The notes beneath the pieces were generated by a model. The model saw only the letters and a program-made list of their open reading frames with translations. It was not told where the DNA came from and made no database searches. A program made the translations under genes and the position numbers. This document shows positions 1-5,822 of a stretch of 11,045 bases of DNA, piece after piece. This stretch comes from an uncultured Spartobacteria bacterium (lineage in GTDB: Bacteria > Verrucomicrobiota > Verrucomicrobiia > Chthoniobacterales > Terrimicrobiaceae), in contig CAIWSO010000042.1 of NCBI GenBank assembly GCA_903915315.1, positions 1 to 11,045 on the forward strand. The letters run 5' to 3'. Position 1 is the stretch's first letter. Every line of letters starts with the position of its first letter.

Positions 1-1
1 C

Positions 2-397
2 CAAGCCAGCGCAATCAATCCCGACTGGAACTCGCTCCCCGTGGTGCTTGATCACATCAGCCACTCCTCAGAGCTACGACAGATCATCTGCGAAATCGTG
101 CCACCCAGACACCCCTCGCAAATCTATGAGGGTCTTCTCGAAGGCGTTTTCCTTTTTGCATTGATGTGGATTCTTCGTACCCGTTTCCGCCTGCAAAATG
201 GTGTTCTCACCGGCGTGTTTTTTATCGCCTACGCCCTGCTCCGCATACTGGGCGAGATGTTCCGCGAGCCCGATGCACCACTGACCGCAGGGCTCACAAG
301 GGGGCAGTTCCTGTCGCTTTTCATGATCCTGATGGGGGTCGGATTTCTAGCAGGTTCAAAGTGGGCGCGGACATGGCCATCCCAATTTCGGGCATGA
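2..397 (+). CDS. lgt: Prolipoprotein diacylglyceryl transferase, C-terminal part (5' end outside window)
   Basis: Lgt transfers diacylglycerol from phosphatidylglycerol to the lipobox cysteine of prolipoproteins in the inner membrane, the first step of lipoprotein maturation. The frame is open from the window edge, and 131 residues are visible, about half of a normal Lgt (260-300 residues). The visible part carries the family signature RHPSQIYEGLLEGV, followed by a hydrophobic helix (FLFALMWIL), a short polar turn with RFRLQNGVLTG, a second helix (VFFIAYALLRILGEMFREPD) and a last helix after LTRGQFLSL. The Arg and Glu residues of the ALLRILGEMFREPD stretch match the conserved YGxxRFxxExxREPD block of the family. 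The GTG at 41 is an internal codon, not the start. The stop (395-397) overlaps the start of the following hydrolase in an ATGA, so the two are probably translationally coupled. The identification is secure. Confidence 0.95.
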   Translation, partial: QASAINPDWNSLPVVLDHISHSSELRQIICEIVPPRHPSQIYEGLLEGVFLFALMWILRTRFRLQNGVLTGVFFIAYALLRILGEMFREPDAPLTAGLTRGQFLSLFMILMGVGFLAGSKWARTWPSQFRA

Positions 398-1377
398 TAA
401 AAAAACGGCACCTCGCTACCGCTCTGATTCTAGTGATCGGCGCTGTGCTTCTCATGCGCGTTCCTGACTTCCAATCCATCCCAAATCCCGCCAAAACTTT
501 TGATGAAGCGAAGACGTTTTTTGAAAATATCCGCCGTGACGAAGCGAAACTTCCACTCAGCGCAGAAGGGTACAGTCGCCTGTTGGATCATGGCACAAAA
601 ACTCCCCGGGCCATCGTGCTCTTGCACGGACTGACCAATTGCCCTGAGCAATTCCTTCCACTCGCCCGAATCCTCCATGCCAAAGGAGCCAACGTCATCA
701 TCCCCCGAGCCCGCTATGCGGGATTCGCAGATAGGCTCAATACCATCCAAGGATATCAAAGCGGACAAGATCTCCTCGACCAAGCGGCAGTGGGATTAGA
801 CATTGCCGAAGGTCTTGGCGAACGAGTCAGTGTGGTCGGCTTATCCGGAAGCGCTATCGCCGCGGCATGGATGGCGCAGCATCGTGACGGCGTGAACGAG
901 ATGGTGCTCATCGCTCCTTTTTTTAGTTTGGACAGCATACCCGCTCCCTTGATCGATGCTGGGGCGGCCTTCCTCTCGCAAGCGCCCAACTTTTATCGGT
1001 GGTGGGACTCGGAAAAAAAAGAAAACCTCGCGGGCCCCAAATATGCATATCCGAGATTCGGTACCCGATGCATGGCGAGCACCATCCAGCTTTCTCGAAA
1101 CGTTCGCGAAAACCTTGCCATCTTACCACCTAGAATGAAGGCCATTCACTTTCTCCTCACGGCATCGGATACCGCCGCAAACAATCCGGTGACTAAAAAA
1201 ATCGCTGCGGCACTCGCGCAAACGCATTCCGCTCACGTCACGATCGAAGAATTTCCAGCCGAATTGAAAATTCCACACGACATGATCGACCCATCCCAAC
1301 CCCATGCCAACACCGAGATTGCTTATAAAAAAATTCTGGAACTCCTCGATATGAACGATTCCACAACGGTAGAATAA
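394..1377 (+). CDS. Membrane-anchored alpha/beta hydrolase
   Basis: This is a 327-residue serine hydrolase of the alpha/beta-hydrolase fold. Its substrate cannot be told, but a carboxylesterase or lipase-like role at the outer face of the membrane is likely. An N-terminal KKR is followed by a hydrophobic segment (about residues 7-21) that looks like a signal anchor or uncleaved signal peptide. The oxyanion-hole motif is LLHGLT (His78-Gly79). The nucleophile elbow is VGLSGSA with Ser151; it reads GxSxS rather than the commoner GxSxG, but a small residue is retained. Asp259 in LLTASDTAA and His295 in IPHDMID are the likely other triad members, at the expected spacing. I chose the ATG at 394 because it forms an ATGA overlap with the lgt stop; an in-frame ATG at 373 would add seven residues, and no ribosome binding site decides between them. 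Coupling to lgt hints at a cell-envelope role, which is inference. Confidence 0.85.
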   Translation: MIKKRHLATALILVIGAVLLMRVPDFQSIPNPAKTFDEAKTFFENIRRDEAKLPLSAEGYSRLLDHGTKTPRAIVLLHGLTNCPEQFLPLARILHAKGANVIIPRARYAGFADRLNTIQGYQSGQDLLDQAAVGLDIAEGLGERVSVVGLSGSAIAAAWMAQHRDGVNEMVLIAPFFSLDSIPAPLIDAGAAFLSQAPNFYRWWDSEKKENLAGPKYAYPRFGTRCMASTIQLSRNVRENLAILPPRMKAIHFLLTASDTAANNPVTKKIAAALAQTHSAHVTIEEFPAELKIPHDMIDPSQPHANTEIAYKKILELLDMNDSTTVE

Positions 1378-1423
1378 TCGATTTTTGCTGGAAAGAAGCC
1401 CCTCGTGGCCTCATTGTATAATC

Positions 1424-1777
1424 ATGCAGATACACATCACACCGCGTAACCTAACCCTCACTGGTGCCATCTATGAATTTGTGGCCGAAAAAGTCAGCCA
1501 CCTTGAAGGTCATGGTGAACAACTCATCGCCGCGCACATTGTTTTGCTTCACAATCACGACAGGAAAAAGCCCTACTGCGTGAAAGTCCATCTCGCCCTT
1601 GCTGGACCTGATATCCACGCGGAAGATGCCGAGGCCGATCTCTATGTCGCGATCGACAAAGTCGTCGACAAACTTTCCCGTCAAATCAGCAAGCTTAAAA
1701 CCCGCAAAAAAGATCACGACAAACACCGCACGCAACAGAAGCGCGAAGCGGTCAAGCGCGGATTCGCGCGGCCTTAA
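1424..1777 (+). CDS. hpf: Ribosome hibernation promoting factor, short form (HPF/RaiA family)
   Basis: This 117-residue protein belongs to the HPF/YfiA family, which binds the 30S decoding centre in stationary phase, blocks tRNA and mRNA entry and promotes inactive 70S or 100S ribosomes. It opens with MQIHITPRNLTLTGAIYEFV, the usual beta-strand and first helix. It continues with the LAGPDIHAEDAEADLYVAID block and the second helix VDKLSRQISKLKTRKKD, and ends in a basic tail. The C-terminal dimerisation domain of long HPF is absent, so this is the short type. In-frame codons run upstream to 1385, but homology begins at the ATG at 1424. No Shine-Dalgarno lies before it. The gap from the hydrolase is 46 nt and to scpA 6 nt, so it probably shares a transcript with scpAB. 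Confidence 0.93.
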   Translation: MQIHITPRNLTLTGAIYEFVAEKVSHLEGHGEQLIAAHIVLLHNHDRKKPYCVKVHLALAGPDIHAEDAEADLYVAIDKVVDKLSRQISKLKTRKKDHDKHRTQQKREAVKRGFARP

Positions 1778-1783
1778 TGCCCC

Positions 1784-2530
1784 GTGGAAGACTACAAGGT
1801 CAAGCTTGAGGTTTTTGAAGGTCCGCTCGACTTGCTGCTCTACCTCATCAAACGCGATGAGGTGGATATCTATGACATTTCGATCGAGCGAATCACCAAG
1901 CAATACCTCAGCTACCTTGATGCCTTTCAGGTTTTAAATATTGAGCTCGCAGGGGAGTTTATCGTCATGGCGGCGAATCTCCTCTACATCAAAAGTCGCA
2001 CCCTGCTGCCCGTAGAGCAGCAGATGGCCGAAGAGGACGCGGAAGAAGATGATCCCCGTTGGGAACTCATCCGCCAACTGATTGAATACAAAAAGTTCAA
2101 AGAGGCCGCATCGCTAATGAGGGATCAAGAAGCGATGCAGGAAAATCTCTTCGCCCGTGTTCCAGTGACGCCCGACTTGGCGCCTTCCGAGAATCTCCTT
2201 GTCGATGAGGTGGGGATTTTTGATCTCATCCACGCCTTTCAAAAAATCCTCAAACGCTTGGAAAAAAAGCCAGAGGACCTCCGCGAGATTTTTGCCGAAA
2301 ATTTCACGGTCTCCGACAAGATCGACCACGTTCTGCGTCTCACCTCAAGCGGAGTTCCAATCCGCTTCGAAGAACTTTTTGCTGATGCCGCCGGACGCAC
2401 CGAAATCGTGGTCACCTTTCTAGCCATGCTAGAATTAATCCGCCTCAAGCAACTGCGCGTCCGCCAGGAATCGATGTGCGCTGAGATCTGGATCGACCGA
2501 ATCGGCATCGTAGAACCCTCTTTACTATGA
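1784..2530 (+). CDS. scpA: Segregation and condensation protein A (kleisin)
   Basis: ScpA is the kleisin subunit of the bacterial SMC-ScpAB condensin. It bridges the head of one SMC and the neck of the other, and works in the nucleoid on chromosome compaction and segregation. At 248 residues it has normal family length. The N-terminal kleisin signature FEGPLDLLLYLIKRDEVDI (residues 11-29) is followed by the second conserved helix block EFIVMAANLLYIKSRTLLP (58-76). After that comes an acidic linker (EEDAEEDD), then a middle region, then a C-terminal winged helix (about 195-245) that would bind the SMC head. The start is GTG at 1784. An ATG at 1777 overlapping the hpf stop is in another frame and does not encode ScpA. 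scpB follows with a 4-nt ATGA overlap, the usual pairing. Identification is firm. Confidence 0.96.
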   Translation: MEDYKVKLEVFEGPLDLLLYLIKRDEVDIYDISIERITKQYLSYLDAFQVLNIELAGEFIVMAANLLYIKSRTLLPVEQQMAEEDAEEDDPRWELIRQLIEYKKFKEAASLMRDQEAMQENLFARVPVTPDLAPSENLLVDEVGIFDLIHAFQKILKRLEKKPEDLREIFAENFTVSDKIDHVLRLTSSGVPIRFEELFADAAGRTEIVVTFLAMLELIRLKQLRVRQESMCAEIWIDRIGIVEPSLL

Positions 2531-3327
2531 GCGACGAACCCGCCTTCCCACTGCACCGTATCGTTGAATCCCTCCTTTTTGCTTCGCAAAAACCCATTTC
2601 GCCAAAAGAACTCTCCTCCATTTTCAAGGGCGCGGCCGAGGCGGCGAAGGACAACCCGTCCATAGCCTGTTATGCCAAGGTCAAGCGCGACCAACTGGAG
2701 GAGGCTATTCAAGAACTGGAAAAGGAATATGCCGAAACCGGACGCTCATTTGAAGTCCGCGAAAGCGCCGCCGGTTGGCAACTCGTCACGAAGGCCGACT
2801 TCTCGCCTTGGTTGCGCCAACTCTTTCCTGAAAATCGCCAAGCCCGCCTCAGTGCCCCAGCGATGGAAACCCTCGCCATTATCGCCTATCGCCAACCCAT
2901 CACCCGCGCCGATCTCGAAGCCGTGCGCGGCGTGGCAGTGGATGGCGTAATGCAGACCATTCTGGATCGCGGACTCATCCGCATCGCCGGTCGATCCGAC
3001 ATCCCCGGTCGCCCCCTTCTTTACGAGACAACCCAGCATTTCATGGAGCACTTCGGGCTGAAAACACTCGATGATCTTCCAAATGCCGCCGAACTGCGCA
3101 AAATCCCTTTGCCAAAAGCGGAAGTTCCAGAGCCTGCAAAAGCGACTGAACCTGCCGCTGAAGATACGACCGCAGCAGCAGAGCCCACCGCAGATCTTTC
3201 TCTCTCAGAATCTGCGCCTGCCGAAAACATCTCCGACGCGACCGAAGATCGTCACGAGGTGGAAGCTCCCGTTTTCGAGGAAACCGCCGCGCCTGTTGAG
3301 AATTCGGAACCCGAGCCCCAATCATGA
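2527..3327 (+). CDS. scpB: Segregation and condensation protein B with an acidic C-terminal tail
   Basis: ScpB forms a dimer that grips ScpA and completes the SMC-ScpAB complex. The core (residues 1 to about 184) has two winged-helix domains. The first starts with LHRIVESLLFASQKPIS. The second contains the most conserved block, APAMETLAIIAYRQPITRAD (residues 110-129), followed by EAVRGVAVDGVMQTILDRGL and GRPLLYETTQHFMEHFGL. Beyond the core is a tail of about 80 residues rich in Glu, Ala, Pro, Ser and Thr (for example EVPEPAKATEPAAED), predicted disordered and strongly acidic. Such tails vary between lineages and make this protein (266 residues) longer than a typical ScpB of about 190-200. The start ATG at 2527 overlaps the scpA stop, and the stop overlaps the pheA-like start, both as ATGA. 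Identification is firm, but the function of the tail is unknown. Confidence 0.95.
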   Translation: MSDEPAFPLHRIVESLLFASQKPISPKELSSIFKGAAEAAKDNPSIACYAKVKRDQLEEAIQELEKEYAETGRSFEVRESAAGWQLVTKADFSPWLRQLFPENRQARLSAPAMETLAIIAYRQPITRADLEAVRGVAVDGVMQTILDRGLIRIAGRSDIPGRPLLYETTQHFMEHFGLKTLDDLPNAAELRKIPLPKAEVPEPAKATEPAAEDTTAAAEPTADLSLSESAPAENISDATEDRHEVEAPVFEETAAPVENSEPEPQS

Positions 3328-4154
3328 ACGACCTTGCCGGACTTCGAGACAAGATCGACGCGATAGACACAGACTTGCTTCGCCTCCTCAATCAGCGCGC
3401 CTTGCTCGCCAAGGAAATCGGGGCCATTAAAAACCTCCACTCCCTCCCGATCTACTCACCCGTGAGGGAAATGAAGCTCCTTCGCAGTCTCGTCGAAAGA
3501 AGCGAGGGACCTCTGACCCGAGAGGCGATTCACGCAATCTACCGCGAGATCATGTCAGCCTCCATCGCCTTGGAGAAAGACGTCGCGATCGCTTGTCCGG
3601 GACCTATTGGCAGCCCTTCCCACCGCATAGCGTTGGCAAAGTTTGGCTCAAGCGTTCGCTACCTTTGCGCCGACTCGATCGCGGGAGTTTTTCAGGATGT
3701 CGCAACGGGAAAAGCGGACTGCGGGGTCGTTCCACTGGAAGATCCCGGTCATGGCTTTCTCAATGCGACCTTGGATGAACTGGCTCACACAACCCTATCG
3801 ATTTGTGCCGAGATCTCCCCGGACTCCAGCGCCAATGATAAAACTTCCGATGGACGCTACATCATTATCGGATCCCAAATAAACACTCCATCCGGAAACG
3901 ACCAAACCATGGTCCTACTCCGCATTGAAAATAAACCGGGATCGCTCGTGGCTGCCCTTGAGCCTTTTAAAGAAATGCACATCAACCTCACCCACTTTGC
4001 CACGAGGGCAACCCGTGCAGGAGATGAAACTCTTTTTTTCGTGCAAACCGACGGCCATAAAAGCGACCTGCAGGTTCCGGAACTCCTCGAGGCCCTTGCC
4101 AAAAATTGCCGCGAACTGAAGATCCTCGGCAGCTACCCGAAGCCCCTTCTTTGA
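3324..4154 (+). CDS. pheA: Chorismate mutase with a truncated prephenate dehydratase-like domain and ACT domain (reduced P-protein)
   Basis: Residues 1-85 are an AroQ chorismate mutase with the expected active-site residues: Arg8 (LRDKIDAID), Arg25, Lys36, and Arg48-Glu49 in YSPVREMK. It should convert chorismate to prephenate. Residues about 86-183 correspond to prephenate dehydratase, and 195-276 to an ACT domain ending in the typical LKILGSYPKPLL. The normal P-protein is about 360-390 residues; this one has 276. From roughly residue 162 to 176 about 80 residues are missing, including the HHxLL and STAEAA-type blocks, and the essential Thr-Arg-Phe motif reads GRY (177-179). The first motif, normally GPEGTFS, reads GPIGSPS (93-99). 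VVPLEDPGHG and the flanking strand are kept. I therefore expect mutase activity but not ordinary dehydratase activity. The frame is uninterrupted and flanked by ATGA and TTGA overlaps, so this is a tidy gene rather than a decaying one. Another dehydratase gene would be needed for phenylalanine synthesis. Confidence 0.85.
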   Translation: MNDLAGLRDKIDAIDTDLLRLLNQRALLAKEIGAIKNLHSLPIYSPVREMKLLRSLVERSEGPLTREAIHAIYREIMSASIALEKDVAIACPGPIGSPSHRIALAKFGSSVRYLCADSIAGVFQDVATGKADCGVVPLEDPGHGFLNATLDELAHTTLSICAEISPDSSANDKTSDGRYIIIGSQINTPSGNDQTMVLLRIENKPGSLVAALEPFKEMHINLTHFATRATRAGDETLFFVQTDGHKSDLQVPELLEALAKNCRELKILGSYPKPLL

Positions 4155-4969
4155 AGACGATACTCGATACGATCCTAGCTGACGTGCGTGAAGAGGTCGC
4201 CGCGGCCAAGTCCGCGAACCCCCTTAGCGAAATCCGCGCCATGCTTGCAGATGCACCTCCTACCCGGGATTTTGCTGAGGCACTGAGTTCCCAATTTTGC
4301 CTCATTGCAGAGATCAAGAAAAGATCCCCGAGCGTCGGTCCCATGCGAGAGGAGAATGTGAACGAGGCCGCCGCCGCCTACTCGGCCTCTCCAATTGTGA
4401 AAGCTGTCTCGATCCTCACCAATCAGCGCCACTTTGGAATGAGCATCCACGACCTTGCAGCCATCCGATCCACTATCCCCCATCCTGTATTGCGGAAGGA
4501 TTTTTTTGTAGATGAATACCAGATCCACGAAGCCCGCGCCTATGGAGCCGACGCCATTTTGCTGATGGCCAATGTGCTGGAAACCTCAAAGCTGGCGACC
4601 TTCCACGCCCTCGCCTTGGATCTGGGAATGGAATGCCTTTTTGAAGTTCATACACTGGATGAGATCGCCACCCTCCCCGCCAAGGCACGCGTGGTGGGTA
4701 TCAATAGCCGTAAATTTAAGAGCCAAACCGGATTTGCAGGATTAGCAGGTTCCTCGGAGAAGGATTTCAGTCTCGAATTGGCGGCCTTTGAACTTGTTGG
4801 CCACCTGCCGACCGGAGCGATCCGCGTCGCTGAAAGCGGCATCACTCCGGCGAACCTCAAGTCGGTATCGGAGAAATTTGAGGCCGCGCTTGTTGGCACA
4901 TCCCTGCTTCGAGATCCGCGCGGAATCCGTGCATGCCTCTCTGATTTTGAATCCGCCATCGCTCACTGA
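4151..4969 (+). CDS. trpC: Indole-3-glycerol-phosphate synthase
   Basis: TrpC closes the indole ring: it converts carboxyphenylaminodeoxyribulose phosphate to indole-3-glycerol phosphate in tryptophan synthesis, as a cytoplasmic TIM barrel. At 272 residues the length is normal. Conserved catalytic positions are visible: Glu54 and Lys56 in AEIKKRSPSVG, Lys116 in LRKDFFVDEYQI, Glu165 in LFEVHTLDEI, Asn185 in VGINSRKFK, and Glu228-Ser229 in VAESGI, with the phosphate-binding ALVGTSLLRD near the end. The usual NNRNL is NSRKF here, and the loop after it is longer than in common TrpC. I place the start at TTG 4151 because it gives the family-typical MKTILDTILADVREEV and forms a TTGA overlap with the pheA-like stop. 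An upstream in-frame TTG at 4106 lies deep inside the previous gene. No other trp gene is in the window. Confidence 0.95.
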   Translation: MKTILDTILADVREEVAAAKSANPLSEIRAMLADAPPTRDFAEALSSQFCLIAEIKKRSPSVGPMREENVNEAAAAYSASPIVKAVSILTNQRHFGMSIHDLAAIRSTIPHPVLRKDFFVDEYQIHEARAYGADAILLMANVLETSKLATFHALALDLGMECLFEVHTLDEIATLPAKARVVGINSRKFKSQTGFAGLAGSSEKDFSLELAAFELVGHLPTGAIRVAESGITPANLKSVSEKFEAALVGTSLLRDPRGIRACLSDFESAIAH

Positions 4970-4985
4970 GTCGCCCCAAAAACGA

Positions 4986-5354
4986 ATGACATCAAAAAAA
5001 ACATCCTCTCGCCTTGATGGTCGCGTTCTGGCTGTGGGTCTTTTTTTCCTTTGTGCAGCGGCCTTTTCAGGCACCGTTTGGAACTACTGGAGGAACAATC
5101 CCTTGACCCTCGAGGCTACGCTTCAATCCACTGGCAGCCCCGCTGTTGTGAAGGCCAGATTTCCCCGCACATCCAACATCCATGAGGGGAAGCGCGTGGT
5201 TGTCCAAATCGAAGGCGATAGTGTGGTGGCCCGTGCCGGCGTTGTGACGAGCCTCGAAAAGGACAACTGGACACTCATCCGAATCGAGTCGCCGGTAACC
5301 ACTCCCGTTGGGTCCCGCGCGAGCGTCAGCATTGACGGCACGATCGACCGATAA
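4986..5354 (+). CDS. Small single-pass membrane protein of unknown function
   Basis: I do not recognise this 122-residue protein. The ATG at 4986 gives a basic N-terminus (TSKKTSSRLDGR) followed by one hydrophobic segment (residues 14-32, VLAVGLFFLCAAAFSGTVW), so the orientation is probably N-in with the remaining 85-90 residues outside the cytoplasm. The exported part alternates short hydrophobic strands and Gly/Pro turns (EGKRVVVQIEGDSV, GVVTSLEKDNWTLIRIES, PVGSRASVSIDG). This resembles the small beta-barrel at the end of HlyD-type membrane fusion proteins, without the lipoyl or coiled-coil parts. That likeness is only by eye. It starts 16 nt after trpC and is followed by an AT-rich gap, so it is probably the last gene of that operon. 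Codon use looks like its neighbours. Confidence 0.75.
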   Translation: MTSKKTSSRLDGRVLAVGLFFLCAAAFSGTVWNYWRNNPLTLEATLQSTGSPAVVKARFPRTSNIHEGKRVVVQIEGDSVVARAGVVTSLEKDNWTLIRIESPVTTPVGSRASVSIDGTIDR

Positions 5355-5395
5355 GAATTTCGGGACAATGTCGAGTCTTTTTTTGCCTGCTGAAA

Positions 5396-5442
5396 TTTTT
5401 TAAAAAAACAGATTGTGATATCTCGAAAGTGGCAGATATGGT
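5396..5442 (+). promoter_or_regulatory. Candidate promoter for the HU gene, with an A/T-tract upstream
   Basis: In the 115-nt gap between the small membrane protein and the HU gene, a TTGTGA (5413-5418, 4 of 6 to the -35 consensus) is separated by 18 nt from TATGGT (5437-5442, 4 of 6 to the -10 consensus). A run of six T and seven A (5396-5408) lies just upstream, where an UP element would sit. Transcription would start near 5449, leaving a leader of about 20 nt. This is the only AT-rich intergenic region in the window, which supports a promoter somewhere here, but the exact boxes are uncertain. Confidence 0.35.
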
Positions 5443-5469
5443 CTTCGCCCACTTAACTACCTAACATTT

Positions 5470-5802
5470 ATGGCAAACCTAACTAAACGGGATCTGGTAA
5501 TGCAGATCAGCAAATCCACTGGCATCACCCAACAAGAAGTCTTCGAAGTCATCCAACAAACCTTGGACGGCATCACTGAGGCTCTTGCCACTGGTCGCGA
5601 TGTGGAACTCCGCAACTTTGGTGTGTTTGAAGTTCGCCTCACGAAATCCCGCGTGGGCCGCAACCCAAACAAGCCAGAAAACGACGTGGTCATCCCTGCC
5701 CGCGCTACCGTGAAATTCAAATCCGGTAAAATCATGCGTCAGCGCGTTCTTCTTCGCACTGATGAACTTCGTGGAAAAGGCAACGCCGCAGCGACAGCCT
5801 GA
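5470..5802 (+). CDS. hup: HU/IHF-family DNA-bending protein
   Basis: This 110-residue histone-like protein binds and bends DNA as a dimer in the nucleoid. The N-terminal helical half (LTKRDLVMQISKSTGITQQE and the following helix) forms the dimer body. The conserved ELRNFGVFEVR (residues 46-56) leads into the beta-arm with the DNA-intercalating Arg64-Asn65-Pro66 tip, then DVVIPARATVKFKSGKIMRQ. The C-terminus extends about 15-20 residues past the usual HU end and is basic, then Ala-rich (RGKGNAAATA). I cannot decide between a homodimeric HU and an IHF-like subunit from sequence alone; no partner gene is next to it. The AT-rich gap upstream likely carries its own promoter, and uvrA starts 20 nt downstream, so the two may share a transcript. 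Confidence 0.94.
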   Translation: MANLTKRDLVMQISKSTGITQQEVFEVIQQTLDGITEALATGRDVELRNFGVFEVRLTKSRVGRNPNKPENDVVIPARATVKFKSGKIMRQRVLLRTDELRGKGNAAATA

Positions 5803-5822
5803 AGCCACTAGCTGACTCACGG

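Noticed and set aside
166..393. Upstream extension of the hydrolase frame to 166
   Set aside because: This part overlaps the conserved end of lgt and translates to low-complexity, non-hydrolase sequence. The hydrophobic anchor starts after 394.
1417..1422. Perfect TATAAT just before the hpf start
   Set aside because: It ends one base before the ATG, so transcription would begin inside the gene, and there is no -35 box at a proper distance.
1385..1423. Earlier TTG start for hpf
   Set aside because: The extra 13 residues do not match the family, which begins at MQIHITPRNL.
3786..3870. A frameshift or sequencing error hiding the missing dehydratase part
   Set aside because: The frame is the same before and after the gap and there is no extra DNA that could encode the missing residues in another frame, so it is a true absence in this sequence.
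5324..5337. Perfect 5-bp hairpin CGTCA-GCAT-TGACG
   Set aside because: It lies inside the coding sequence with no T-run following, and is short enough to arise by chance.
5361..5384. GAC-AAT-GTC followed later by seven T, as a terminator after the small membrane protein
   Set aside because: The stem is only three base pairs, too weak to support a terminator call.
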